The notes beneath the pieces were generated by a model, which saw only the letters and a program-made list of their open reading frames with translations, made no database searches and had not been told where the DNA came from. 64,000 nucleotides of DNA. Origin: Zopfochytrium polystomum (lineage: Eukaryota; Chytridiomycota; Chytridiomycetes; Chytridiales; Chytridiaceae). The stretch spans positions 62,001 to 126,000 of the forward strand of contig JAIVFJ010000124.1 in NCBI GenBank assembly GCA_025765615.1. Direction: 5' to 3'. Shown here piece after piece: positions 21,727 through 37,726 of the stretch (positions are counted from its first letter, which is position 1; each line of letters starts with the position of its first letter). The translations under genes were made by a program, and so were the position numbers.

Positions 21727-23201
21727 TTTGCCGCCTGGATAAAGTTGTTTCTTCATCGGCCGACTATTGGTCGTGGTGCTTTCCCCTTTGACTTCACAAA
21801 CCCCTCGTTCTTACAAATATTTTTTTTGAACGGGGTTGCCTGAATGAAAATTCGACGTCGATCAATGCTGACCAGGGATGTTTCTTTTTCTGCTTTCGGA
21901 AACAACCCTTCTCCGACAGGATTTGGACAGTCCAAAAGTCGATATTCGAGATTCGATGTTGAACAGCCTGGGCCAAATGTCCCACAAATAGAAACAGAAA
22001 GTGAAAAAAATTTCGAGAGAGTTTTAGCCAAGGCTTGCCATCACTGGGCTTGCTGTCGAAAAAATACAGACCTTTTCTTTTCCGAAAACCACCCACTTGC
22101 TCTCACGCTCAGAGGATCTTCACGCGCTGTGGCCATAATCACAATAATACATAAAAAAAAATTCTACAGTGAGGGACAAGAAAAATATGCAAATGCCGCA
22201 CTCCCATAAATCTTTTCGTTTGCAGGGGCTCTTGCTTGTGGTCGTGAAGGAAGTTCTATTGCGCAGTGAGACCAGATGATGCCTGCAACAGGTTTTATGC
22301 AGCTGAGGTAATGGTCAATCCATCTGGAAGAGGCCTTGGAGCACAGAGGCCTGTTGTCTGGGCAAGTGCCAGTGGAGTGCCAGCTTCTAAACATAGAGGG
22401 TTGTGAATGGCTGTTACAAGTTCCATGGGAATATGGAGTGGGAGGAAGGGAAGGGTTGACGATTGGAGAAGACAGTGGGTGAGAGGCAGGGGAGCAAGGG
22501 TGAGAGGCCTGGGAATTTGGTGGAGGGATCTGTGGGGCTTGGAGCTCTTGTCAGACAGCTTGATGGTGTTTGACTTCTCCCTAGAGATCGTGTTGTCGCA
22601 ACAGGGAATCCAAATGTGGCAATGGGCGTCAAGAAAGAGTTGATGGAAAGCAGTGACAAGGGTTTTCAGGACAGAATCAGCAGGGGTTTTGTCAGGAACA
22701 TGGCAGGACAGGGCAAGGCAGAAAAGGAACTGACCAACTTCCTCTGACGCCCATAGGGTATCCCCTTCATGTGGCCAGTGGCACAGCAGATGGGCAAGAG
22801 ACAGGCGCTCCTCACCTGTTCCCTGCAGTCATCTCTGCCACACCAAGGCCCCTTCACAGGACCACCCTGAAGACCGCTCTGTCTACAGCCCATCGCCACA
22901 GCTGGTGACATAAGGGACAAATCCTCCAGATATAATAGCCCACCTCAATAGTCAGTTACACGCTTCGCACTTTGCAACGCACTACGTACCGTGTACACTC
23001 CGGAAAAGACTAAGATACTCGATGCCAGATGTCAGGAACAAGGCAGGACAGGGCAAGGCAGAAAAGGTACAGAGAGGAGTGATGACTGTATTGCAAACTA
23101 TAATTCACTTGAGGGATGGGACAGGTCCCCCATCCCCCTTTTATACTCTTTGAGAGTCTTCATTGTCAAAGCTCAAGGACAGTTCCAGAAAGGACAATTA
23201 C

Positions 23202-23275
23202 TAATGATACCAATGATACCAATGATACCAGTGATACCAGTGATATCAATGATAAAAGTGATACCAATGACAACA
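23202..23275 (+). repeat. 9-nt minisatellite (AATGATACC)
   Basis: About eight imperfect head-to-tail units of aatgatacc with single-base variants (agtgatacc, aatgataaa). Noncoding as far as can be seen. Confidence 0.85.
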
Positions 23276-23349
23276 ACAAGACAAGTCAGGAAAGCAAAGA
23301 CAGTTCCAGAAAGTCCCACAAGTTCCAGGAAGGAATGTCTTAGAGGTCC

Positions 23350-23411
23350 CAGAAGGTTCCACAAGGTTCCATGAAGGAATGCTCTAGAAGGTTCCAGAAG
23401 GTTCCAGAGGG
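23350..23411 (+). promoter_or_regulatory. Heat-shock-element-like array
   Basis: GAA and TTC pentamer cores alternate in register: GAA 23387-23389, TTC 23392-23394, GAA 23397-23399, TTC 23402-23404, then GAG 23407-23409. A further GAAGGTTC lies at about 23352-23359. Inverted nGAAn units of this kind bind trimeric heat-shock factor HSF1. It lies 30-90 nt upstream of the LTR-like block at 23443. Whether it works, and whether it belongs to that element, is inference; the tract may simply be an imperfect GGTTCCAGAA repeat. Confidence 0.4.
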
Positions 23412-23442
23412 TGATTCATAACACAATTCGTTGTACACAGTC

Positions 23443-23722
23443 TACTCTGAGTGAGTGAGTGGAAGGAGTGAATGAAGTGGCGATGTGTGTTGGTGGGTGG
23501 TCTTTCTCCCCAACTTGGAGAGAAAGAGAAAAAACTCTGTTATGAATAATTGATATATAATGATGATATGCATGCTATAAAAGTTGCAGGCAAGCGTGAC
23601 TGACACAGGGTAAAAACCTCTCCTATATTATCTGCTTGAGCAGAGGAGGAGGAAAACTGTTTACACCACTTAATACTTGGAGTTTTTGTCAACAGCGCAA
23701 GCCAGCACCTGGGTCTGCATTG
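23443..23722 (+). repeat. LTR-like dispersed repeat, copy 2
   Basis: Same orientation and order of landmarks as 3064-3362. No retroelement coding region follows it, so it could be a solo LTR. It runs directly into the dispersed block at 23700-23822. Confidence 0.5.
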
Positions 23723-23822
23723 GCAGTGGCTCATTCTCCCATGGGCATCATGAGAACAATAACTGACAGTCACAATAGGTTTGGGTCTGTCTTGTGCCTC
23801 TTGCTGCTAACCAGCCAGTTCC
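23700..23822 (+). repeat. Dispersed repeat, partner of 6871-6993
   Basis: Reverse-complement partner of 6871-6993 with the same order of landmarks over about 120 nt. Confidence 0.55.
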
Positions 23823-24189
23823 ACCTAGCACTTGTCGCACCCAAATCGACAAAACAACACTGTCCAAAGAGGTGGGGGACATACTGCCTGTCCTGTTCCC
23901 AGTGCAGCTTGTGTCGGCCCTTGAAGGGAATGAAGTCTGTCAATGGTGGAGACAGGCGTGCAACGCCTGTCAGAACCCTCTTGGTCCACGTTGGCAAAAT
24001 GACTTTGCGGTGAAGTGACTTTGCAGAGGACTGTCTGAGGTGGAGACAGACCCCATCAGGGATGACTGTAGCGGACAGGGACAGAGACAGACAACAAAGG
24101 ACAATATCCGATTGGTAGACACACAGACAAAAGGGTGGACATAGTAAATGTTCTATTTGGCAAAGGTCTGGACTAAGTGAGTAACAGAC

Positions 24190-24905
24190 ATAATAGCGCA
24201 CCGGTTAGCACGCTCGCACACATGCGCTAAGTGCCAGGGTCTGAATCCCTGCTGGTTATGCTGTTGCTCAATCTTGAGCCAAGTGCATGCGCCTTTTAGT
24301 AAATCTGCAGAGGCACCTTAGTTTCCCATCTGTAATGGCAAATTGCGCATATTCTCTATTTTGGAATTGGACTCTTCCTGTGAAGCCTGGGCTGTGTGGT
24401 GCTGGCTGGGTCCAAACACAGGGCAAATTTTTGAAGCCAGTTCGTGTGACAAGTCCCATCACTATCAGACGTCTCACGCAAACAAGAGCAGGGGAGCAGT
24501 CACAGGCGGATATTCGGTTAAACCGCAAACCGGGATTATCCTATCTGCAACCCAGTTAAGGATAAGCCAAAATTGCTTAACTCTCGGTTACGATACAATT
24601 AGGTTATGGTTAATCTTTACTTAACCGCCGTGTGGTTCCTTTGCCTAGCGATTAAGCCATTCGGCCTTACTTTAGAAGGCCTGGGGGTTTTATTCCCTTT
24701 TTGGAATATTTCGGCTTGCGGTTAAGACGCTCAACCACAGTTTGGATTAAGGGTTTCCGGCTTGGTTCCGGATACGGTTAGGATACGGCTAAGGATATTT
24801 GCTGCTGTTAGGATACAGTTAAGAGGCCTCCAGTTAGGTTAGGGCATGGTTAAGGGTCTCTTACCCAATCCTATCCAAACCGCCGATCCTTAGAGGAAAA
24901 GATGA
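24190..24905 (+). repeat. tRNA-derived SINE-like unit(s)
   Basis: At 24194-24209 a box-A-like sequence (tagcgcaccggttagc) is followed 44 nt later by a box-B-like ggtctgaatcc, the spacing of an internal RNA polymerase III promoter. A second tRNA-like head lies near 24635-24700 (tgcctagcgattaagcc, then ggttttattcc). The region ends in TTAGG/GGTTAAG-rich DNA (about 24765-24905) whose closing part, ggttaggttaggg through tta..caatcctatcc, is shared with the unit at 27990-28200. Several box-B mismatches and no clover-leaf argue against a working tRNA gene. Confidence 0.5.
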
Positions 24906-24957
24906 TAACATTCTCAGTTTATCAGAGGATTCATCTTTCGATGCGGTAGCTCGCCCT

Positions 24958-25158
24958 TGAGTGGTACAAATTGTGCCTTTGTATATTTTTGTTGTTCCAC
25001 ACTGTGTGCCCAAAAGAGAAAGAGTAAGAGGAAGAGAAGGGCTGAAGTGATGGTGGAGAAAACTTCAACGTGACCAGCCCTTGACCACCCGTCTTACTTG
25101 CTGTTTTTTCAGCATTTTATATGCCATGAGCACACTGGGCACAATTTGTGATACTACA
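24958..25158. repeat. About 200-nt segment with inverted ends
   Basis: The left end gtggtacaaattgtgcc is the approximate reverse complement of the right end gggcacaatttgtgatactac. The interior has no coding potential. It could be a small nonautonomous DNA element; no duplicated target site was verified. Confidence 0.35.
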
Positions 25159-25837
25159 ACAGAATGATTGCAGGCACTGGAATAGAGCAAAGCCAACAAT
25201 CTTCAGTACATTCTATCCCTGGCGCATGGTCTCCCACAACGGTACGGACCAAGCCTCCTTGCAGAGAACAGACCAGATCTGATACTTTGTCAAGCTTAGA
25301 GGCCTCATGGCCGATCTGTCTCCTTTATTTCAAACTTGCTCCACCACGAATCGGCAAATACCACCTCTGTTGCCTGCATAGTGTGACGTGTCCCCTTCAC
25401 TGGTCCGGTTTGCACAATAAATGGGAGATAGGCATGTGCTCCCCCATGGTTACTGTAATACCCCATACCCATAGGTACTCCTTTTTTTGCGTCAACTAGC
25501 TTTGGCCCCCAAGAACGAATTTTGGAAGTATTTTGGGCAGGGTGATTTTCTGCTCTAACCGTTCTTTTGTTTGTCTCTTAGCTCGTCGGGTATCTCTTCT
25601 GAAACCCTATTAAAGACCCTCACCGCCTCAATGAAGACCTGTGCAATGTTTGATGCGATGCGCTACTGTCAACGTCATTTCTCTTCCAAGTTTGCGATCG
25701 CGTAAATGGTTTTGCCGCTCCCAGCTGTCGATTTTCCTGTTCGGAAAAACGTCACAGCCGTTTCTGTGAACAGAAAAGAGAACAAAGAAAAACCAATACA
25801 AAAAAACAGAAAGAGAAAACCAGCCCAAGATCAAGAT

Positions 25838-27710
25838 ATGGCCTCCACCTCCTCATCGCCCTTAGTCGTGTCCGTCCTTTCGCCCGTGGACGGCGCCGTC
25901 GTGCAGACGCACTCCGAGCTCTCTCTTGCGGACGCCAAGACCGCCCTCGCCGCCGCAAAGGCGGCTGCTCACCCCTGGGCGAAGGGAACCTCCCTGGACG
26001 AGCGCATCCGCCTCGTCACCCGCTTCGTGGACGCCTTTCTCGCCCACGCCGACGACGTCGCCAAGGAGCTCTCTGCGCTCATCGGCCGGCCCCTTCGCCA
26101 CTCGCACAACGAGATTAAAGGCTTCGAGTTCCGCGCGCGCCATCTGCTTGCCACCGCCGCCGAGTCCCTGGCGGACGTCGTCCTTCCCGAGCCGAACCCC
26201 GCGTCCGTCTTTCGTCGACGTATCGTCCGTGAGCCGCACGGCGTCGTCCTCATCATCGCCGCGTGGAACTACCCGTACCTGGTGTCCGTCAACGGCGTGA
26301 TTCCAGCACTCCTCGCTGGAAACACGGTTCTCCTCAAGCAAGCCCCGCAGACTTACTCTTGCGGAGATTGGTTCGCAACGGCGGCGAAGGAGGCGGGACT
26401 ACCGGAAGGCGTCTTTCAAAACATTAAAACAGACCACGCTGTCACGGCTGAGCTCATCAGGGACAAGCGACTGGACCACCTGCACTTTACCGGCTCCGTT
26501 CGTGGTGGAAGGGAAGTCCTCAAGACAGCAGCGGCGGATCGATTCATCAGTTAAGTTCGTGATTGCTCTTGTTCGCGTGTGCACATTTCTTTCTCTAGTT
26601 CATTGACAACGCGTTCTTTTTCAGACGTTGGCCTCGAGCTTGGTGGGAAGGATCCCGCATACGTGCGCCCTGACGCCGACATCAAGTACGCCGCGGAGAA
26701 TATCATTGACGGTGTCATGTACAACTCTGGACAGTCATGCTGCGCGGTCGAACGCGTCTACGTTCACGAAGCCGTATTTGAGGAGTTCGTCAAGGCCGCC
26801 GTGGATGTTGTTAAGGTTCGCAATGATTTTGACAAGCTCAACCTTCCCCACCGATGGCTGAAAATGGTTCTCATTTTTAATTTTTGGTAGGGATACAACC
26901 TCGGCACTCCATTCGATCCAGCCGTTAACCTGGGACCCGTTGTAAACGTCCGAGCGGCCTCCACAATTCGTGCTCAAGTCAACGACGCGGTCGCCAAAGG
27001 AGCGAAGACCCTTATCGAACCATCGCTATTCCCAGCCGCGAAGGTGTTTTCGCACTTTTTGCCGTTTGCCAGTTGTCCAAACTGATTCTCCGCGCTTGTT
27101 GTATTTACCGAATATCTCGTAGGACGGAACCGCCTTTGTTGCACCACAACTTCTCGTCAATGTTGATCACTCCATGAGTATTATGAAGGACGAGACTTTT
27201 GGGCCTGTCGTTGGCATCATGAAGGTCTTTTGTGTATTTGATGCAACCTGGATTGAGACCTGCTTTTCTAACGGGCGTTTACAGGTGGCATCCGATGACG
27301 AAGCCTTGCAGCTGATGAATGACTCGGACTATGGCCTCACGGCGTCTGTTTGGACCAAGGACGTGGACGTTGCTGAGCGGCTCGCCAACGAGTGAGTTTT
27401 CTCCCAGTCATCCTCCACCTATTCCTCTTCACGAATCGCTTCCTGCAGCGTTTTCGTAGCATTCCCTTTCTTTTCCATCGTCCCTAAACTCCCGTCGTCA
27501 ATGTCTGCGAAATCCTGACATTGATTAATTGGTCTCTTTAATGGCAGAATTGAGGCAGGAACAGTCTTCATGAACCGTTGCGACTTTTTGGACCCAGCTC
27601 TCCCATGGACCGGCGTGAAGGACTCGGGACGCGGATCTACCTTGTCTAAGCTTGGGTTCGACGCAGTCACCAGGCCAAAGGCGATTCACTTCCGCACCAA
27701 GGAGGTGTAA
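25838..27710 (+). CDS. Aldehyde dehydrogenase family protein
   Basis: Six exons: 25838-26549, 26625-26815, 26891-27043, 27123-27224, 27285-27391, 27548-27710 (475 residues, phases consistent). Features in order: IAAWNYPYLVSVNGVIPALLAGNTVLLK (cofactor fold), DHLHFTGSVRGGREV, the catalytic Glu in GLELGGKDP, the catalytic Cys in NSGQSCCAVERVYV, then DETFGPVVGIM and the C-terminal WTGVKDSGRG. The reaction is NAD(P)+-dependent oxidation of an aldehyde to an acid. There is no targeting signal, so it is probably cytosolic. Substrate cannot be read from the sequence. The ATG at 25838 was preferred over an in-frame ATG at 25706 because it gives the normal family N-terminus; the longer form would add 44 residues. 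Confidence 0.92.
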
Positions 27711-27989
27711 GAAACATTCGATGCCTCCCGAAACCCTCTCTATCTGTTTTTTAATTCAGCCTTTTCTTTTTTTTTGTTCTGGCGTGTGTGCGAGCGTTCC
27801 TGTGAGCTGCGTGTTAAGAAGGTATGCTGAAGTAACGTAAAAAATTTTTCGTAGAACAAAGACCGTTTTCGGTTGCCCAAAGCGTTATGTGGGCTGGCTA
27901 CCTTCCGCTGTCCCTTGTTAACCCCTAATGTGACTCCTCTGTGTTTGTTGATCTCCGCCGTTTTCGAGGCTGGCTGACTCTACATGGCC

Positions 27990-28200
27990 AGTTGGTCTCT
28001 TGGTTAAGTCTACGGACCAGTAACCGAGGGGTATGGGTTTGGGCATAGGTAAATAGTTACCGCGTTTGGTTAGAAGACAAAGCGGGGGTACGATTAGGGG
28101 CGTGATGTCTCGGTTCAGTTACAGTTAGGAGCCCCTCGGTTAGGTTAGGGATACGGTTAAGAGATTCTTATCCTATCCTATCCTAACTGCCAAATCTCGT
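27990..28200 (+). repeat. tRNA-derived SINE-like unit
   Basis: A box-A-like tggtctcttggttaagtc begins at about 27993. A weak box-B-like gggtttgggc follows at about 28035. The end (about 28110-28200) repeats ggttaggttaggg and atcctatcctatcctaa and resembles the tail at 24830-24890. The shared tail behind different heads is what a SINE family with tRNA-related promoters would show. The internal promoter is too degraded to call active. Confidence 0.45.
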
Positions 28201-29251
28201 TACTTTGGACCGAGTACTATCAGTTTTTTTTGGTTCTTGTTCCTCATCTAGAAAGTGTCTAATAAAGGGTTCTTAATTGATGTTGAAGAAGTAAAACCAA
28301 TGCAGATTGATGCAAACATGATTTGAGTGTATTAGCCCAATATCGCCCAATGGCTTGCATTTTCCACCATCTGATTGAATTCCTGAGAACAATAACCAAC
28401 CAATTTGCTGCAATCCGAGCAGCCAGATCGATGCAGCATGGCTTTCTGTTAATTGGCATTCCGTGTACAAACTTTCACACATTTCATTTAAAATTGGTGG
28501 GGTTGTTCCAAGTGATTATGTCCACCAGGGCATCCATGTTGGAGGTTCGCGGGAAAACATTTGTCACCCCACACTGTAGTAGAATTTTAATCGCCAAGGA
28601 GGGCTCAAAGTCAAGTTCCAACTTGCGATGTGCCAACACTTGATTCCCTGAGGAAATGGTGGTCGAAATCCAAATTAAATCTGTCACCATAATTCAAATT
28701 AGAATCTATCAACAGAGTAGCTCTGTGGAACAACGAGAGAAAAGAAGTGCATTGACTATTGATTAAGTCGGAATAAAGTATTTGCTTTTCATTCGATTTT
28801 CAGTAAGATCATCAGGCCGCAGGGCAGTTGCTCGGAAAACGGGAAGAGAAGGAAGAAAGAAACGATGCGAATAATGAAAGGGGAAGTGGATAAAAAGCGT
28901 ACTGGGAGGTGACAAATATTTTCAGCCACTCTGGATCCAACTGACCCCCAGACAATTTTAATATCTGTGCAGGAGATTTTGTGCAAAGATAGAACATTGG
29001 TGGACAATGGTAGAGGATCTTGTTTATATAATAGAGTAGCTATTGCTCACTTAATTTTAATTTTAGTTTCTACTGCTTTAGTCAAATTGCCGTGGTGGAG
29101 TGGAGATTCAATACTACGCAATTCATCAGCTTTGCTGATCTTACTCGATTATATAGAAACTAAAGTGTAATCATTAAGTAACGTACGTTTGGAGGGACCC
29201 TCCAGAGTCCTGGGGTCGTGGTCCAATATTTCCGCCGTCCAGTGCGACTCG

Positions 29252-29285
<34 letters not shown>

Positions 29286-29573
29286 GAACCTTGGTCTTGA
29301 GCCGGACCTACGCCCAATCTTCCCCTCCGCCGCCCCCAATTATCCCCATCCGCCTACATCTCGCGCCCTGCAAAGAAAGAAGGGAGCGACGGCAATGGGC
29401 AGAAACAAAACAAAAAGAGAGAGAAGAGGAGAACACAAAGAAAAAAAAAGCCACCGCACCTGTTCGTCTCACGACAGACACGCACACACGCACACAGACA
29501 TCCAAATGACAACAAGGAGATGAAAAAAGGGGGGAAAGGAAAGTTGGGCTGAAGGGGTTGAAAATACACTTGC
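28201..29573. other. AT-rich intergenic stretch, no gene
   Basis: Clearly lower in GC than its surroundings between about 28200 and 29170, with a 24-nt T tract at 29261-29284. No frame longer than about 110 codons and none recognisable. Base composition suggests an old insertion, but no ends were found. Confidence 0.5.
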
Positions 29574-32189
29574 TTAATCGGACTCATCCTCGTACTCCCC
29601 CTCCGACCCGTCATCGGAATCACTTGAATCCTCGTTGTCCGCCCGGCTGACCTTCTCCTTCTTCTTTGGTGCGCCGCCGCTGCCGCCACCGAGCGCCTTG
29701 CCCGATCGAATTGCCTGCATCTGCCCGGCAATCGTGTCCTCGTCTGGCTCAGAAATGTCGTCCTCGATCACGTCGTCTGCATCTGGCGACGGCTCCTGTA
29801 CCACCAGCTTAACAGGTACTATCCCATCGCACCCCAGTACGGAGTCACTCTTGATAAAGACGTGGAAGTTCCACTCTCCCGCCCGTGGAGGTGCCTGGAA
29901 CTGTAGTCGCACGGTCGCTTCGGGCGATCCCGGCGGCCCCAGGTCAGTCACTTTGCCCAGAACAATCAGACGATTGGCTGACCGGTCCGCCAGCATCACC
30001 CACCACACTTGGGGTCGGTCCACTGGGAAGTACGGGGCATGCGCTGGTGGAACCACCGATTCTTTCTTGTCAAACCAAGCAGCCTTCTTCGGCTCCGGCT
30101 CAGGGGTGTCGTCCAGCGGTTTGTGGCCTTCAGCTCGCTCTCGACGAAGCTCTTGCACCGTGATTAGCTCGACCTTAACAACGAGGGTGACAATTGCGCT
30201 GGGCGTGATGGCAGGCTCGCCGATAACTTCAAGTGAAAAAGTGAAAGCAGGTGAGAAAAAGGCTCTCGTGGAGCGACAACAGTACCTGACAAATGGGCCT
30301 TGCGGACACGCAGTATTGGGTACTGCTCGGCGATGGTGAGGGTCTCCTTCCGTTGATCGGGCGTGAGTCCCTTTAAGACTTCATCTAGATCCTCCTCACT
30401 TAGTTCAACCAATTGACGAATAGTTTGAATTGGACGCTGCGATGAAAGGAGGAACCATGAGAGAACGAGCAAAAGATGCGCCCTACTGGGCTTACCTTCT
30501 TTGTGCTGACTTGCTTCACGAGCTCGGGAGTCATGTGCGGAAGCTGACTCAGGGGGCTCTTTTGAAGCAGGGTTCCTTGAACAATCATCTGTTGGAAAAT
30601 TAGTAAGGCCCTCGAAAGTCGTAAGAACAGCGAATTACCTGTCTCAAGTCAATGGCGTTAAGAGCGGTAGTGAGCCAGAAACGTGCAGCCGCAATTTGGA
30701 GGAGGCCCTGCGTCACATGCGCGGCTTTCTCAATGATCAGGTCCTGTTCGCCACGAAGAGTTTCGTTTGTAACGGGGACGCGAAGAAGGTGTGCCAGCAA
30801 AAGGACTTGAATTTTGCGACTGATGGCGGCCTCTAGGGTGGTGACCTTGAAGGAAAGGTTTAACAAGGAGAAGGAAAAGTAGCAAACCGACAGTTTAGCA
30901 TGCCGTACCTTTTTCCTGGGGTCAAATTTATCACCGATCTTTTGTATCTCTTCGTTCACTTGATCGCCAATTTTTTCCAATTCGGCGGCTTCCGGTTTTC
31001 GATACGGAATCGTCGTAAGGAGCTCGTTTGACTTGGACACCAAATCGACAAGACCTGAAGTGATTCCACCAGTTAATTCACGAGCGCGGCTTGCCCAGCG
31101 AACCTCTAAAAGGCGTCGAGTCCTTCAGTTCCTTGTAAAATCGGCCCATTGTAGCGTGCTGAATCTTGACACCGCTAACACTCTTTGCACTATACCACCA
31201 ACGTGCAACATAGAATGGAAGTGCGACACCGAATACCGATCCATAAATGAACAAAACCAGGAGGTTGTTTTTCGTGTCGACAAGCCACTTAGGAAGAGCA
31301 ATGCCAAGTGACATAGCTGCAAATAAGGTTCAAGTTGTTATAATGGTTTTTCATGAAATCTGCGAGGGGGTGTGAGGCCGACCTTGTTTTCCGTCTGGGT
31401 GACCGAATTCGTCGAAAGTCTTGCGCGCTTCGTCGTCCGTAAGAACTGTGTGGGCTTTGGATATTTCAATGAAAATGGCGGCCGCCTCTTCCTTTTCGGA
31501 CTCGGGAACTTTGTCTGGGTGGCTTTGCAGTCGTAGTAGGTTTTAGTTGATGGCTAATTGGGGCATGATCTAAGAATTGAACTCACTATCGCAGCGATAG
31601 TTTTCGGAAAGCAGCCTTGATCTCAGCTTGTCCTGCAGCCTGAGCCAGCACATCATCACGATCAGCTTTTAATTGAGGCAGTTGGGTTCAACTCACAGGA
31701 TCTACTCCGAGGATCGTGTACGGGTCCCACAGACCTGTCTCTACAGAGGGAGTAATGTACACCTGATATCCGACAAAGACGAAGAGGGCCCAGCCAAGGA
31801 AAAGCATGACCCATCTTTGCTCTCGCGTTAGTGCTACCGAACGCTCGCCCGCTGAGACTCAAGACTCACTTGAGAGGAAGAGCGGACTTGGGCTTCTTCA
31901 GTGCATCCAGCTTTTTCTTCTTGGAGCTGCATGGCGCGCAAGGGCAGTCTTTCGGCGAGAGGGCTTGGAGAACAAGGAGAAAGGAGGAAATAAAATTGAA
32001 CCTCTATTAGGCTAAAGTTGGAGTGGGACAACGACCAATCAACCCACCAGACTTCTTCTCCTTCGAGATGGAACCCGTCAACAACTTCGAAAAGGCGGAA
32101 TAGGTCGTCGGAATGAGAGCGATCGAGAGAATGGCTAGGAGAAAGTAATTGAAGATTGCGCCGGTGTCGTCATACTGATACTGGCCCAT
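29574..32189 (-). CDS. SEC63: SEC63, ER translocon J-protein
   Basis: Eleven exons: 32189-32048, 31963-31870, 31820-31697, 31639-31587, 31522-31383, 31316-31104, 31054-30909, 30845-30639, 30588-30496, 30436-30286, 30226-29574 (671 residues). The N-terminus MGQYQYDDTGAIFNYFLLAI starts the first membrane helix; a second is FFLGWALFVFVGYQVY. The J domain follows (WDPYTILGVD, AEIKAAFRKLSLRY, HPDK, FDEFGHPDG), then a third helix (LVLFIYGSVFGVALPFYVA). The cytosolic Sec63/Brl part ends with a Fn3-like domain (WWVMLADRSANRLI, GEWNFHVFIKSDS) and a very acidic tail, as in SEC63 proteins. It acts with Sec61/Sec62 and recruits BiP through the luminal HPD motif. The exon 2/3 junction is the weak point: the frame-keeping acceptor at 31821 adds five bases before the more obvious AAAG acceptor at 31816. 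Confidence 0.93.
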
Positions 32190-32809
32190 CGTGGCTGAGG
32201 TTGTTGCGGCGACGGGGGTGACGGCTGTAGTCGCGGTAAAAGTGCTTGTGCTTCAAACCCTGAAAATACGAGATCGTGAGACTGGGGAGGACGAGTGGGA
32301 CGGCGATTTCAGCCACGATCGCTGCGAGCAGGGGATAATCCGGTGAGGCAAAGAGGGGAAAAGAAGGGGTTCCGGGAGAAGAGCTCGGGTGGTGGAAAAC
32401 AGGCAGTGTGTTTGCATCCAATCATTCAACCATCATCCAGCCCGCCCCGCCGCGTTGTGCGCACGCACGGTCGCTCGCTCGCAGCCACCACCCACCCACC
32501 CACCACTACCACCACCATAATGGGCCGAGAGGGAGCAATGACCAACCACGAGAAGCTAACTTACACGCACACAAAACCCGACAACAACGATTTTCTTCTT
32601 TTTTTTTCCCCCTCCGCCGCCGTTTCTCCCTTGTGAGCAGAGGTGCACGTGTCTGTCAACCCGTCTCAATGTGGTGGTCGCTAAAACTTTCCACTTTAAT
32701 TCCTCCGACTGCTTTTCACTTTCCCACCGCGTTGCATAAAATATTCCCCCCCAACCCCATCCCTCGACTCAAGGATGAAACCGAACGAATTTAAGTGGAA
32801 TGAAAGGAA

Positions 32810-32852
<43 letters not shown>

Positions 32853-32982
32853 CAAGAGTGGTGGTGGATAAAAATAGCTTTGGGGCCCCCCGGCACTGTC
32901 AGTCCATATAGCCAATCTTAAGGCCTGCCGGAGAAGTGGAGGAGAGAGGGCAATGTGGGAGCAAGGAGAAAGCAGGACGATT
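32190..32982. other. SEC63 promoter side and Ras-GEF 3' region
   Basis: CAC/CCA-rich segment near 32480-32515, T-rich tracts, and a (GA)n microsatellite at 32818-32850. No gene recognised on either strand. Confidence 0.55.
32818..32850. repeat. (GA)n microsatellite
   Basis: About 16 GA dinucleotides in the 3' flank of the Ras-GEF gene. Confidence 0.9.
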
Positions 32983-37305
<4,323 letters not shown>

Positions 37306-37585
37306 CGTTCACTTCTGCTATCCGCGCGTGTATCTGAGATCCCTTGGCTGTCCTCCGTCCACTCGGTGCGGCTGCGCGTGCGTCTTCGTGGCGGTTATTC
37401 TTCACAGCAGTCAGTCTTTGCCGTTCTACCAATAAGAAGGCGAGCCGCTTCTGGCGAAGGTGGGTGAGGGCGAGGAGGGGGGGAGGGGAGGGTAGGAGTA
37501 GAAGCCTGGAAGTGCTGGCGCTTTCCCCCGCTGATGTACAACAATCAGGTAGGGGCACCGTGATGGCTGAAGTATGGGAGTTTTT

Positions 37586-37664
<79 letters not shown>

Positions 37665-37688
37665 CTCTCCCCTCTGTCTCTCTCCCTC

Positions 37689-37726
<38 letters not shown>

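Larger units (their letters stand above)
21727..23442. other. Repeat-rich intergenic DNA, no gene
   Basis: No frame resembles a known family. A short direct duplication (ggcaggacagggcaaggcagaaaagg) occurs at about 22697-22722 and again at about 23041-23067, which suggests mobile-element debris. The strand composition and short open frames are otherwise unremarkable. Confidence 0.5.

Noticed and set aside
23202..23275. CRISPR-like array
   Set aside because: Units are 9 nt head to tail with no spacers, and the genome is eukaryotic.
24190..24265. A functional tRNA gene
   Set aside because: Box A and B are present but box B has mismatches and no acceptor stem or anticodon arm could be folded; a SINE head fits better.
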